A DNA stretch of 64,000 nt, taken from NCBI GenBank assembly GCA_026388315.1, contig JAPLKA010000128.1:1-64000 (forward strand), given 5' to 3'. The DNA is from Pseudomonadota bacterium. GTDB lineage: Bacteria > Desulfobacterota > Syntrophorhabdia > Syntrophorhabdales > Syntrophorhabdaceae. The notes under the pieces were generated by a model. That model searched no databases and had not been told where the DNA came from. It saw only the letters and a program-made list of their open reading frames with translations. Shown here in pieces: positions 33,038 through 42,272 of this stretch (position 1 is its first letter; each line of letters opens with the position of its first letter). The translations under genes and the position numbers were made by a program.

Positions 33038-33652
33038 ATGTCAATAGAAAGGGTTTCCATACAATCCGCCTATGTAATTGAAGGCGTTTTGAAAAAAAAC
33101 CGGAAAGAGGCCGGTGTTGTTATTTGCCACCCTCATCCGCTTTACGGCGGAAGTATGCACAATAATGTTGTAGACGCAATCGAAGAGGGGTTTTCATCAA
33201 AGGGGTTTACCACGCTGAGATTTAACTTCAGGGGTGTCGGGATGAGCGGGGGTTTTTATGATGAGGGGGAGGGAGAGGTGAGTGATCTCATTGCCTCATG
33301 GGATTTCTTAAAAGCCCGGCTTGATGACAATGCCTGTATCGTGCTTGCCGGCTATTCCTTCGGCGCGTGGATATGCAGCAAGGCAGCCGTAAAGGTTAAC
33401 AATATTGCTGCTATGTTCCTTGTAGCGTATCCTTTTGCATTCTACGAAACGACCGAATTGAAGCAATTCAATAAAAAGATATATTTTGTCGGTGGCGAGC
33501 ATGATGACATCTCTCCTGTGGATGCCCTGTTAAAGTTTTATAAGGAGTTCCCTGTAGTCGAGAAATACCTGAAAATCATTTCCACCGACCACTTTTATGG
33601 GAGAAAAGAACAGGAAATAATAGAATTCATCAAAGAAAACGTCCAGTTATGA
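33038..33652 (+). CDS. Alpha/beta hydrolase, dienelactone-hydrolase-like (COG2945 type)
   Basis: About 204 residues. Features: VVICHPHPLYGGSMHNNVV, then LRFNFRGVGMSGG, the nucleophile elbow LAGYSFGAW (Ser), an Asp in 'GGEHDDISP' and a late His in STDHFYG, giving a complete Ser-Asp-His triad. The substrate is unknown. I use the ATG at 33038 (MSIERVSIQ); the frame opens 57 bases earlier, overlapping accD's start. It is divergent from accD with little room for a promoter. Confidence 0.85.
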   Translation: MSIERVSIQSAYVIEGVLKKNRKEAGVVICHPHPLYGGSMHNNVVDAIEEGFSSKGFTTLRFNFRGVGMSGGFYDEGEGEVSDLIASWDFLKARLDDNACIVLAGYSFGAWICSKAAVKVNNIAAMFLVAYPFAFYETTELKQFNKKIYFVGGEHDDISPVDALLKFYKEFPVVEKYLKIISTDHFYGRKEQEIIEFIKENVQL

Positions 33653-33669
33653 TTCACAACGCAAGTTCT

Positions 33670-34491
33670 CTAAAATGCAAAGGCCAGCCCCATTATAGGA
33701 CCATGGATAGTCATATTGTATCTGATACTGCTTGTCCCCGCCTTGTAGTCCACATAGAGAGCCCGGTATCCAAGTAAGCCAGTAATGTCTTTTGTAAAAC
33801 GATAGCCGAATACACCCAGTGCATTCCAACTGAAATCAGAGCCGACGCTAAAGCCTCCAACATCACCCCGTATGTTAAATAACAGTTTTTCTGTGATATC
33901 TGCAGTGAGACAGCCACCGATGAATGGGTCAAGCCACTGGGTTGTCTTAGAAGGATTTATGGTGCTGCTCGTATCCAGGTTGGCGCTTAAATACCAGAAA
34001 CGACCGCCTCCCAGGGCGTCAACGGTTATTGACCGTTTCCCTTTTTCCTCAAGAGACCACTTTCCGAGTTGGTATGTTCCACCGAACTCGACCAGCCACT
34101 GTTCAACCTGCATTCTCACATCTCTGCCATCTTTGAGTGTCCCGCTTTGAGACAGCTTCAGGTAGGTTGGGTCAATAAAGAATCCCCATTTCCCTTTTTG
34201 AGCCTCAAAGTGTACCTGGCCTGCTAAATCCATATCTCGAAGAATATCCGAAAAGTTTATTTTTGAGTCTGCAGTATAGTTACGGACTGTCGCCTTCGTA
34301 TCCATGGCGGTCAGCCAGGCATAGGGGATAAGACGGAATTCCCACGTGTTTCCATCGGTAGATGAAGACCTACTCTCAGTTGTTGAAACGTTTGGGCTGG
34401 AACCCGGTGGTGGAGCGTTTTGGCTGTAAGCCGGTAGTGCAGCAAACACAAATGCCAGAACGCATAATATCGACGCTGCCTTGTTTCTCAT
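33670..34491 (-). CDS. Outer-membrane beta-barrel protein, unknown function
   Basis: A 273-residue protein with a signal peptide (about 1-23, cut after AYSQ) and a body rich in alternating amphipathic strands (WEFRLIPYAWLTAMD, GKWGFFIDPTYLKLS, GLLGYRALYVDY), ending in the aromatic residue Phe (LAFAF), the mark of outer-membrane barrels. Between strands are Gly/Asp turns. It resembles small uncharacterised barrels seen in delta-lineage genomes. It lies 82 bases downstream of the lipoprotein phosphoesterase gene. Confidence 0.78.
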   Translation of the reverse strand: MRNKAASILCVLAFVFAALPAYSQNAPPPGSSPNVSTTESRSSSTDGNTWEFRLIPYAWLTAMDTKATVRNYTADSKINFSDILRDMDLAGQVHFEAQKGKWGFFIDPTYLKLSQSGTLKDGRDVRMQVEQWLVEFGGTYQLGKWSLEEKGKRSITVDALGGGRFWYLSANLDTSSTINPSKTTQWLDPFIGGCLTADITEKLLFNIRGDVGGFSVGSDFSWNALGVFGYRFTKDITGLLGYRALYVDYKAGTSSIRYNMTIHGPIMGLAFAF

Positions 34492-34573
34492 ATCAATTCC
34501 TCCAATTTCTGGGTTATAGTGCTCCCCATGGAAAACCCCAAGTACATTTGCCTTTTTTACTCCAAAAAAATAA

Positions 34574-36349
34574 TTACTTGCCTATCGGTGTTCCTAAGTT
34601 CTTAATCTTATCCTGCATTTCAGGGCTCAATTGTTTCACAAGCTCCGCATTGTACGAACCGGTGGGCATTGGCTTTATACTTGGATCTCCGGTTGGATTA
34701 TTAGTATATATATTAGTATTGATTATCTGCTGCGTTGCGACAGCATAAGAACGCGATTTCGCAGCGGGTGTTCCGTCTTTGACTGCCGGATCAACGTCGG
34801 TCGTGACGATTGAAATTGTATTGTCGCTGTTGAGGAAGATCTCAAAAGTGCGGAACTGCTGAGGGAAATCCCTTAATGATGAGGTTTCAACCTGCCAGAA
34901 ACTATTTTCAGGGGTGGTACCGGAAAATGCTTTAACGTTATTTAAATGACGATGTCCAGCAATCCACATGATGAAATTCGGATGTTTTTGAAGTTCATTA
35001 ATCAGATCCGTCTGGGATACAGCATTTCTATTATCGTTCCACCAACCAAGCTCGGAACCGGACTTTTCGACGCCTATCGGTACGTGCGCAGCGATGATCA
35101 TGAGCTGACCGGCAGCCTGACCATCCGCAAGTTCTTTTTTAAGCCAGGCATAACGTGTCTGGTCAAGAAAGCCGTGCCCATGGATGTCGACAGAGCCATC
35201 GTCTTCCCTTTGGGTATCGTCGAGCACGATAACCCTGATCGGTATATTCGACTTCGGCGCGAAGCTATAACAGGCAAAGCCTTTTTCTTTGTTGGGGTCG
35301 ACCAAGTTGAAACCGTGACCGACCGGATTTGAAGATGTTGTAAAAAATTCTTTCATCCACTCCGTTCTCAAAAGTGAACGGCGGTCCGGATCGGCTACAA
35401 CCTTCGGAGCGCTGCTGAACTTTCCGACAGGTCCTGCGCCTACAATGTCACCGTAAGGAGTCGAACCATCGAGTACGCCCATATAGTAATCAGGTTTGCT
35501 TATGTTTCTCGGGTCGGCGAGGACATCTCCCGTAGCGATGACCGTGTCGCTGATGTATGATTGTCGAAGGAATGCGTTCACAGGGATTGAACCAATCCAG
35601 AAATGATCGTGGTTGCCGAGGGCCTGATACCAGGGGATCGTCTTATCAAGCCCTGCCGCCTTGTAAGGCTTCTGATAATCGATGGTGTCGGCTCCGACAT
35701 GAGCACCGGAACTTGGGGTGATGACCTTGCCGTCAAGGACATCGATATACCACCTTAGTTCGTTGTACTGAGTGCTGTTGCAGGTGTCGCCCAGGGAGAT
35801 GCCGAAATCAATCGGCGATTTTTTATGCAGGGCGTTTACCGTCTGAACGGCTGCGTCGAGAACATGAGTTGTATACGGCATAATCGGTGAATATATCGAA
35901 GTAACAAATGACCATGGCGCTTTGCCCATCGACGGGTAAATCAATTGTTGAAGATAGATCAACTGAGAAGGAGATTCTTTGTCGGTGATATGGATGTCGG
36001 TTATGGTAAAGAAATTCAAAAGTTTTGCTTTTTTAGTTACGGCTGAACCGTCATAAAGAGCCGGCATGATATCGGTTCGCTTTCCGTCATCGATACCTTT
36101 GCCATCCTTCCAGGCGCCATAGCCGTATTGATTGTATTTTGAAACCTCATCAAGAAGAATCGTCACCGAAGGTGTTGGGGCAGGCATGACCGTCCTCTGG
36201 CGCGTCGTAGAAATATCGGAAACAATCGGGTATCCTTCGAGCTGACTTTGATTTCTGACGACGCTTTTTGAACATCCCGATGAAGAGAAAATCAGCGTGC
36301 CCATTAAAAAGGCTAAACAGAACTTTTTGTATTCATAAGATGATTTCAT
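34574..36349 (-). CDS. Lipoprotein metallophosphoesterase (TIGR03768-like)
   Basis: A 591-residue exported phosphoesterase. The N-terminus has a basic stretch, a hydrophobic core and SSSGC with Cys26 as the likely lipidation site. Calcineurin-type metal motifs are FTITDIHITD, GDTCNS, LGNHDHFW, AAHVPIG and IAGHRHLNN, in order. The overall build, with long inserts, matches my memory of the TIGR03768 group of bacterial metallophosphoesterases. The substrate is unknown. The following gene encodes an outer-membrane barrel, so the pair may act together at the envelope. Confidence 0.78.
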   Translation of the reverse strand: MKSSYEYKKFCLAFLMGTLIFSSSGCSKSVVRNQSQLEGYPIVSDISTTRQRTVMPAPTPSVTILLDEVSKYNQYGYGAWKDGKGIDDGKRTDIMPALYDGSAVTKKAKLLNFFTITDIHITDKESPSQLIYLQQLIYPSMGKAPWSFVTSIYSPIMPYTTHVLDAAVQTVNALHKKSPIDFGISLGDTCNSTQYNELRWYIDVLDGKVITPSSGAHVGADTIDYQKPYKAAGLDKTIPWYQALGNHDHFWIGSIPVNAFLRQSYISDTVIATGDVLADPRNISKPDYYMGVLDGSTPYGDIVGAGPVGKFSSAPKVVADPDRRSLLRTEWMKEFFTTSSNPVGHGFNLVDPNKEKGFACYSFAPKSNIPIRVIVLDDTQREDDGSVDIHGHGFLDQTRYAWLKKELADGQAAGQLMIIAAHVPIGVEKSGSELGWWNDNRNAVSQTDLINELQKHPNFIMWIAGHRHLNNVKAFSGTTPENSFWQVETSSLRDFPQQFRTFEIFLNSDNTISIVTTDVDPAVKDGTPAAKSRSYAVATQQIINTNIYTNNPTGDPSIKPMPTGSYNAELVKQLSPEMQDKIKNLGTPIGK

Positions 36350-36369
36350 AAAACTCCTCCTCCGTTACT

Positions 36370-36436
36370 GGGGCTTGCGTCGCCCCCTCTTCGAGCAAAG
36401 CCCGAAGAGACTTCCCTTCTCGCTCGCTGTGCGAGC
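36370..36436. other. Three adjacent hairpins in the leader of the phosphoesterase gene
   Basis: GGGGC/GCCCC (36370-36386), CTCTTCG/CGAAGAG (36387-36409) and GCTCGC/GCGAGC (36422-36436), lying about 20-90 bases before the ATG on the minus strand. There is no T-tract. A structured leader or a decayed mobile element are both possible. Confidence 0.45.
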
Positions 36437-36440
36437 TATT

Positions 36441-36740
36441 TCATAAATTGCCGCTAATGCACTTGCCTTCATACGTTATTAACCACTTTTCATTCAACTT
36501 TTGACAATATCTAATCATCCACAGGGCATTTTCGTTTTTTTCAATAGTAACCCTTTGATATTGATTTGATCTTCCCCTGAAATTTGATAAGAACTTGCTT
36601 TCCGTTAAAGGAAGTATAGGGTCGCCACGCTTGTATGTCAATGAAAAACTGGCCACAAAATGCGGGGTTGCGAGTTGATTTATACGTGACGGATATACCG
36701 AAGTTTTCATCCTCTTTAGAAATTGCTGCCTCTTTTTCAC
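36441..36740 (-). CDS. Doubtful 99-residue hypothetical protein
   Basis: An open frame with GTG start and no convincing RBS. The protein is basic (KKRQQFLKRMKTS...) with a Trp-containing tail (ALWMIRYCQKLNEKWLITYEG). I recognise nothing, and the surrounding 36.35-37.1 kb looks like decayed sequence. Included for completeness. Confidence 0.25.
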   Translation of the reverse strand: MKKRQQFLKRMKTSVYPSRINQLATPHFVASFSLTYKRGDPILPLTESKFLSNFRGRSNQYQRVTIEKNENALWMIRYCQKLNEKWLITYEGKCISGNL

Positions 36741-36746
36741 GATGCG

Positions 36747-37007
36747 TTATGATTGGATGTATTCATCCCGGGAGTAATCGGGGCCCCGATAAAGGTGATC
36801 GTCATTCGTTTCCGATTGAAAGTATGTAGTTTCGTCAACTTTACCAAATGCTTGGCTACAGCACGCGAGCGGTTGTGGATGTGCCTTCATCTGTGCTGAC
36901 ATTGGGGTTGTCTGTACCCGCTCCTCTACCAAAGCACAGAAAGTCCGCAGATCATCAAGAAGTATCTCAAAGTCCGGTTTCATATACTGGACGGTGTCCA
37001 TCTCCAT
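36747..37007 (-). pseudogene. Remnant open frame related to the fragment at 21795
   Basis: Encodes 86 residues starting MEMDTVQYMKPDFEILLDD; the part LLDDLRTFCALVEERV has a second, frameshifted copy at 21795-21873. The C-terminal half (HPQPLACCSQAFGKVDE...) has no visible relative. It lies just downstream of the spermidine-synthase-like gene on the same strand. Probably a gene fragment; the family is unknown. Confidence 0.4.
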
Positions 37008-37093
37008 ATATGATCTGAAGGATCGTAAGACGGCAATCTGTTTTGTCAGGGGTATGGGCTTTGGACGGACGGGCCATCCTAATATCTGACCCC

Positions 37094-38653
37094 CTATGGT
37101 TTCCCTTTGCTCTTCGTATCGCTGAATCTTTCCTTGAAGACAGGTGCAATGAGATTGTCCACCGGTGCGTAGTCATCGGTAATCACAACGGAGCGCCGGT
37201 TCCGGACCATATCATTCACAAGGGTTTCGGGAACGACTACCGATGTGACATCATCCTTCCACTTTGCCTTTGCGTAGACTTCAAAACTTTTCATATCCAC
37301 ATTGCCGGTGCTTGCTAATACGATAAACGTGGATCTCTTTTTGCGTTTAAAGTTAGGCTCTGTCGAAATAAGATGGACATTTTTCCCCCCAAAGACTTCC
37401 CGTAATGTCCTGATATAGGAAGGGAGGAAAGAGCCTTCGAGAAGCTTATCAATGATGTTTGTCATGACAATGCCGCCGGGATTCAGGATATTTTTAATCT
37501 GCTGAGCAAATTCCTTTGTGGTCAGGTGGTAAGGTATAGAAAGGTCATTGAAGGCGTCTGTCAGGATCAGATCGTATTTTTCGCTGCAATTCATGACAAA
37601 CCATCGACCGTCGGTATTATATGATCTGATGCGTGTCCCTTTGTCCATCTCTTGTAGTTTATAGGCTATTTTTGTGACCTCAGGGTCTATCTCCACCACA
37701 TCGATCTGCGCCTCCGGGTATCGCAGTTCCATGTATCTTGGGAAGACATAGCCGCCACCCCCGATGGAGAGGCTCTTGAAAGGTGTGGTCTTTTTGAATC
37801 TCCACCTCAGTACTTCATCATAGACCTGTTCGTATTCATACTCCATGTGGAAGGGATCAGAAGGCACAATATAGGCATGAACAAGATAGTCGAGCGCCAT
37901 TGACAGGACCGGGGTCTCCCCGTCTTCGCTGGTCTCTTTGTTGACAAGTATGGTATAGTAGGCGCTTTCTTTGTAAAGATGGGCGCCTGGAAAAGGAGAA
38001 ACGCTATAGACGAGCATATAGAGGACAAAAAGTGAAGGGATTGCGGCTATAAGAAAGACTATGAGCACCTTCATGGGTCTCAGGAGCCCCCCCGTCAGAG
38101 CTGCCATGAGGATTAAAAGAACACCTGTGAAAAAGATGATTGCTCTCATGTCTACCGTTCCCACAAGAAAGAAGCCGGCAGCAAAAGTACCTGCGATGGC
38201 CCCCAGCGTTGAAAAGGCATACATCTTCCCGATTGTATCGCCTGTTCTGGAAAGGTTTTTCAAGGTCAGCCTCACTGCCACCGGGGAAATTGTGCCCAAT
38301 ACGCACGCAGGGATAAAAAAGATGATTGCGGTAACGAGAAGAATCATTGCCATAAACGGCAGAGGAATGTCATATGTCATAGCATGGTCTGTTATAGGCA
38401 CTATCAAAAGGACCATAATGCCGGACACAAGGAGGATGATGTCCAGGGTCTTCCTCAGGGGAAACCGGTCGGCAATTTTACCGCCGATATATGCACCAAG
38501 GCTGATGCCCGCAAGAATTACCCCTATGATGCTTGTCCATGTGTAGATTGACACCCCGAGATAAGGGGCCAGCATGCGACCTGCTATAATTTCTATTACC
38601 ATGGTGCAGAGGCTGGCAATAAATACGATAATGTAGGATTCAAGAGTCTTCAT
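37094..38653 (-). CDS. Membrane-fused spermidine-synthase-like methyltransferase-fold protein
   Basis: A 519-residue protein: seven or so N-terminal membrane spans (about 1-220; starts MKTLESYIIVFIASLCTMVIEIIAGRMLAPYLG in outline, with the 'E..agRmLaP' motif of this group) joined to a C-terminal spermidine-synthase fold (about 240-500; LSIGGGGYVFPRYM, then VVEIDPEVTKIA and DLILTDAFNDLSIPYHLTTKEF). The acidic gate residues of true spermidine synthase (Asp in 'D.FD') are kept in DAFND. Such fusions are common, and their products are mostly unproven polyamine or other aminopropyl transferases. It is divergent from the lysine-rich gene. Confidence 0.85.
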   Translation of the reverse strand: MKTLESYIIVFIASLCTMVIEIIAGRMLAPYLGVSIYTWTSIIGVILAGISLGAYIGGKIADRFPLRKTLDIILLVSGIMVLLIVPITDHAMTYDIPLPFMAMILLVTAIIFFIPACVLGTISPVAVRLTLKNLSRTGDTIGKMYAFSTLGAIAGTFAAGFFLVGTVDMRAIIFFTGVLLILMAALTGGLLRPMKVLIVFLIAAIPSLFVLYMLVYSVSPFPGAHLYKESAYYTILVNKETSEDGETPVLSMALDYLVHAYIVPSDPFHMEYEYEQVYDEVLRWRFKKTTPFKSLSIGGGGYVFPRYMELRYPEAQIDVVEIDPEVTKIAYKLQEMDKGTRIRSYNTDGRWFVMNCSEKYDLILTDAFNDLSIPYHLTTKEFAQQIKNILNPGGIVMTNIIDKLLEGSFLPSYIRTLREVFGGKNVHLISTEPNFKRKKRSTFIVLASTGNVDMKSFEVYAKAKWKDDVTSVVVPETLVNDMVRNRRSVVITDDYAPVDNLIAPVFKERFSDTKSKGKP

Positions 38654-38824
38654 GGTTTGCCCTGATCCCGGAGATTCTCACAGTTGCACCGGGGGTACAG
38701 CCGGATTACCTTGATCGGGAAGCATTATATCCACATATCATATCAAACTGTAGCCATGCAATGGGAAAATTGTCCTGCCTGCGTGCTTCTTGCACAGATA
38801 ATTTTAAGATGATTTTAAATTATA

Positions 38825-38853
38825 TTGACATGAAAAACACAGCTCGGTACAAT
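38825..38853 (+). promoter_or_regulatory. Strong sigma-70-type promoter of the lysine-rich small protein gene
   Basis: TTGACA at 38825-38830, a 17-base spacer, TACAAT at 38848-38853, then about 18 bases to AAGGAGG. One mismatch from consensus overall, the best promoter seen in the window. Confidence 0.8.
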
Positions 38854-38884
38854 TGAGAAATTTAATATAAGGAGGCATGCAGCA

Positions 38885-39130
38885 ATGAAAAAACTGATCC
38901 TATTGGCAGTATTATTTACCTTTGCAATGGTGTGTTCTACGGAAAGTTTTGCCCGTACAATACCCCAAACCTCACAAACTGAATCTCAGCAGGCAGGAGC
39001 ACAAAAACAGATGTTTGCTCAGGATGAAGGAGATGCGCCGAAAAAGGCAAAGAAGGCTAAGAAGGATAAGAAGGAAGATAAAAAACCAGCTAAGAAGTCG
39101 GCCAAGAAGGCCAAGAAAGACGAAGATTAG
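38885..39130 (+). CDS. Small exported lysine-rich protein
   Basis: An 81-residue protein: signal peptide (1-23, cut after SFA), a short Gln-rich stretch, then a tail of Lys-Ala and Lys-Lys-Asp repeats (APKKAKKAKKDKKEDKK and more) ending in Asp-Glu-Asp. The charge pattern recalls histone H1-like or polyanion-binding tails, but it is exported, so LPS, DNA outside the cell or the peptidoglycan are possible partners (inference). A near-consensus promoter and a strong terminator frame it as a single, probably abundant transcript. Confidence 0.75.
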   Translation: MKKLILLAVLFTFAMVCSTESFARTIPQTSQTESQQAGAQKQMFAQDEGDAPKKAKKAKKDKKEDKKPAKKSAKKAKKDED

Positions 39131-39213
39131 GCCGAGGTTGTTTCCGGCGTGACTCCGCGCGAGATGTGAAACCTTCATATAACAAGGTCTGGTTTGGCTT
39201 TTTAGCATATTTC

Positions 39214-39252
39214 AGCAGTTGTAGACACTGTGTCTACAACTGCTTTTTTTTT
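39214..39252 (+). terminator. Rho-independent terminator of the lysine-rich gene
   Basis: A perfect 15-bp inverted repeat AGCAGTTGTAGACAC/GTGTCTACAACTGCT around one central base, followed by nine T. The inner TGTAGACAC...GTGTCTACA recurs at 63765-63783. Confidence 0.93.
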
Positions 39253-39515
39253 GCACAATAGGCGCCCGAAGTTAATAACAGATAAAATCGCTGCGTTGAT
39301 TTGAGATGGTTTGCATTATTATATGGAGGTTTAACTATCCACCATTCACTGCCTTTATAAGATCGGGGCAGCATTCATAGCTGACAGCAAAGACCATAGG
39401 CATTTAAAGCCAGTTAATTACCTTCTAAATTTCTCATTCTTCTTGAATAGATAGCCCCTTTGTGCTAATTTTAACGACAGCTAACAGCTTAATTTAAAAG
39501 AGGTCAAACAACACT
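39253..39515. other. Gap before ileS, no gene
   Basis: AT-rich. Holds traces of the repeat family (ACCATTCACTGCC near 39340, CAGCTAACAGCTTA at 39478) and no recognisable T-box or other leader for ileS. AAGAGG is the ileS ribosome site. Confidence 0.6.
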
Positions 39516-42272
39516 ATGGACTACAAAGACACATTGAATCTGCCAAAAACACCTTTTCCCATGAGGGGAAACCTGCCTGTTAAGGAAAAGGAGATGCTGA
39601 AATTCTGGGAAGAAAATAAGGTTTATCAGAAGCTTGTCTGGAAGAGCAAGGACAGCCCTTCTTTTATTCTCCATGACGGTCCTCCCTATGCGAACGGGAA
39701 CATCCATCTCGGCACAGCGCTGAACAAGATTCTCAAAGACATTATTATCAAGTCAAAATTCATGTCCGGCTACAGGTCAGACTATGTGCCCGGCTGGGAC
39801 TGTCATGGATTGCCCATAGAACATCAGATAGAAAAGCAGACCAAAGAAAAGAAGCTTTCTTTGTCAAAACTGGAGATACGGCATAAATGCAGGGCTTACG
39901 CAGAAGGTTTCATCGATATACAGAGAAATGAGTTTAAAAGGCTCGGGGTTTTAGGAGATTGGGAACATCCTTATATAACAATGGATTACGATTACCAGTC
40001 GACCATTATCGAGGAGTTGCAAAAGTTCTTCGAGAGGGGCGAGGTGTATAGAAAGAAAAAACCCGTTCACTGGTGTATGAGCTGCATGACGGCCCTTGCA
40101 GAGGCTGAAATAGAATATGAAACAAAGAAGTCCAACTCTATTTATGTAAAATTCCCTTATATTGGCGAGAGAAAAGAGACGTTTCCAAATTATCCGGAAA
40201 AACCGGTTTTTATGCTTATATGGACGACAACGCCCTGGACGCTGCCTGCAAACCTGGCCATAGCAATAAATCCTGATTTTACATACATCTCCGTTGAAAC
40301 AGAAGATGCCGTGTTGATCGTGCTGAAAGACCTGCTCGAAGACATCACCGCACGGGCAGGCATAAAAGATTGTAAGGTAATAGAAGAGATTGAGCCTGAA
40401 AGGCTGAAGGGGCTCAAGTTCAGACATCCCTTTGTGGAGAGGGATTCTGTAATCGTATTTGCTGATTATGTGGCGAATGATACAGGAACAGGGTCTGTCC
40501 ACATTGCGCCGGGGCATGGCGAGGAAGACTACGAGACTGGGCTTGAATATGGGCTTGATGTCTATTCGCCGGTGAATGGCAAGGGCGAATTCATTGATGA
40601 AGTTGAATTTTTTAGGGGGATGAATGTATTCGACAGCAATCCTCATGTCATAAAGAAGCTGGAAGAACTTGGCCGGCTCCTGCACAAGGAGGAGATCGAG
40701 CATTCCTACCCTCATTGCTGGCGGTGCAAAAAGCCGGTAATTTTCAGGGCAACGGAGCAGTGGTTTATATCCCTTGACAGGAACGGATTAAGGCAGAACG
40801 GACTTGCTGAGATAGACAGGGTGGAATGGGTACCCTCATGGGGAAGGGACCGCATATACAACATGCTTCTTATGAGGCCGGACTGGTGCATTTCACGCCA
40901 GAGAACGTGGGGCATTCCTATTACAATTTTTTACTGCGAACAGTGCGGGGAGCCATTCTGGAGCAAAGAAACATTCCAGAACGTAATCAAGGCAGTCAGG
41001 GAATACGGCGCCGACGTGTGGTTCGAGAAGGAATCGTCCTTTTTTCTGCCCGGAGATGCCAAATGTGGCCATTGTGGCAATGGGACGTTTATCAAAGAAG
41101 AAGACATTACTGATGTTTGGTTTGATTCCGGTGTGAGCTGGGCTGCTGTGTGCAAGAAGAGGGGAGAGCTGAAATATCCGGCAGATATGTACCTTGAAGG
41201 GAGCGACCAGCACCGCGGATGGTTTCACAGCTCACTTTTGACATCTGTGGGCAATGAGCGCCATGCCCCCTATAAAACCGTGCTGACACACGGTTTCGTT
41301 GTGGATGGCACAGGGCGGAAGATGTCCAAATCTCTTGGGAACGTTATCGCCCCTGAGGAGATTATCGAGAAATACGGAGCAGAGATCTTGCGGCTCTGGG
41401 TTACCTATGAAGATTACAGAGATGATATAAAGATTTCCAAGGATATTATAAACCGGCTCATCGAAACATACAGGAGGATACGGAATACGTTGAGATTCCT
41501 CCATGCGAATATAAACGATGACTTTAACCCTGAAACCGATGCTGTGCCATATGAAAAGCTGTCATCCCTTGACAAATGGATGCTGTCGAGGCTGAACAGG
41601 CTTATTGACAGGGTTTCCAATGCCTACAATGATTATTCCTTCCATACAATCTATCATAGTCTGCACAATTTCTGTGCTGTAGACCTGAGTGCGCTCTATC
41701 TCGACATTGTAAAGGACAGGATATATGTGGAAAACAAAAATGCTGTAAAAAGAAGGGCATCCCAGACGGTGATTCTTGAAACGCTCATTTCATTTGTGAA
41801 ACTTCTGGCGCCTGTATTGTCATCCACCGCTGAAGAAATGTGGTCATATCTAAGAGGTTATGTAAAGGAAGAGAGCGTGTTCCTCGCAACATTCCCATCA
41901 GTGCGGAAGGAATACATCAATACGGAAATCGAGGAAGAATGGGCAAAGATATGGGACATGAGGGAGCTGATCAATAAAAAGATTGAAGAGAAAAGAGTGG
42001 AAAAGGTGATAGGCCATTCCCTTGATGCCAAAGTTGTTATCACTCTGCCGGAAAATGAGTACCTTTTATTAAAAAAAGTGGGCGAAGAACTGAAAGATAT
42101 TATTATTGTGTCTCAGGTCGAACTTCAACAAGGGGATGAGGTAGACATTGCCGTCCGGAAGGCAGAGGGTGAAAAATGCGAACGATGCTGGCAGTATACG
42201 ACGGAAATGACTATTTCTGAAAAATTCCCCCGCGTGTGTAAGAGATGCGAAAGTATCTTGTCTTCCTTGTAG
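39516..42272 (+). CDS. ileS: Isoleucyl-tRNA synthetase
   Basis: A 918-residue class I synthetase: HIGH-type motif NIHLG (62-66) after PPYANG, the editing (CP1) domain with TTTPWTLPANLAI, KMSKS at 602-606 and a C-terminal zinc knuckle with CERCWQYT and CKRCES. The presence of the C-terminal zinc domain marks the ordinary bacterial type. It overlaps lspA by 28 bases, and ileS-lspA is a common bacterial pair. Confidence 0.97.
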   Translation: MDYKDTLNLPKTPFPMRGNLPVKEKEMLKFWEENKVYQKLVWKSKDSPSFILHDGPPYANGNIHLGTALNKILKDIIIKSKFMSGYRSDYVPGWDCHGLPIEHQIEKQTKEKKLSLSKLEIRHKCRAYAEGFIDIQRNEFKRLGVLGDWEHPYITMDYDYQSTIIEELQKFFERGEVYRKKKPVHWCMSCMTALAEAEIEYETKKSNSIYVKFPYIGERKETFPNYPEKPVFMLIWTTTPWTLPANLAIAINPDFTYISVETEDAVLIVLKDLLEDITARAGIKDCKVIEEIEPERLKGLKFRHPFVERDSVIVFADYVANDTGTGSVHIAPGHGEEDYETGLEYGLDVYSPVNGKGEFIDEVEFFRGMNVFDSNPHVIKKLEELGRLLHKEEIEHSYPHCWRCKKPVIFRATEQWFISLDRNGLRQNGLAEIDRVEWVPSWGRDRIYNMLLMRPDWCISRQRTWGIPITIFYCEQCGEPFWSKETFQNVIKAVREYGADVWFEKESSFFLPGDAKCGHCGNGTFIKEEDITDVWFDSGVSWAAVCKKRGELKYPADMYLEGSDQHRGWFHSSLLTSVGNERHAPYKTVLTHGFVVDGTGRKMSKSLGNVIAPEEIIEKYGAEILRLWVTYEDYRDDIKISKDIINRLIETYRRIRNTLRFLHANINDDFNPETDAVPYEKLSSLDKWMLSRLNRLIDRVSNAYNDYSFHTIYHSLHNFCAVDLSALYLDIVKDRIYVENKNAVKRRASQTVILETLISFVKLLAPVLSSTAEEMWSYLRGYVKEESVFLATFPSVRKEYINTEIEEEWAKIWDMRELINKKIEEKRVEKVIGHSLDAKVVITLPENEYLLLKKVGEELKDIIIVSQVELQQGDEVDIAVRKAEGEKCERCWQYTTEMTISEKFPRVCKRCESILSSL

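Noticed and set aside
36441-36740. 99-residue frame as a confident gene
   Set aside because: Kept only as a low-confidence entry: GTG start without RBS in a decayed-looking region.
39253-39515. T-box or other leader for ileS
   Set aside because: No T-box sequence, specifier or antiterminator seen; only repeat traces.
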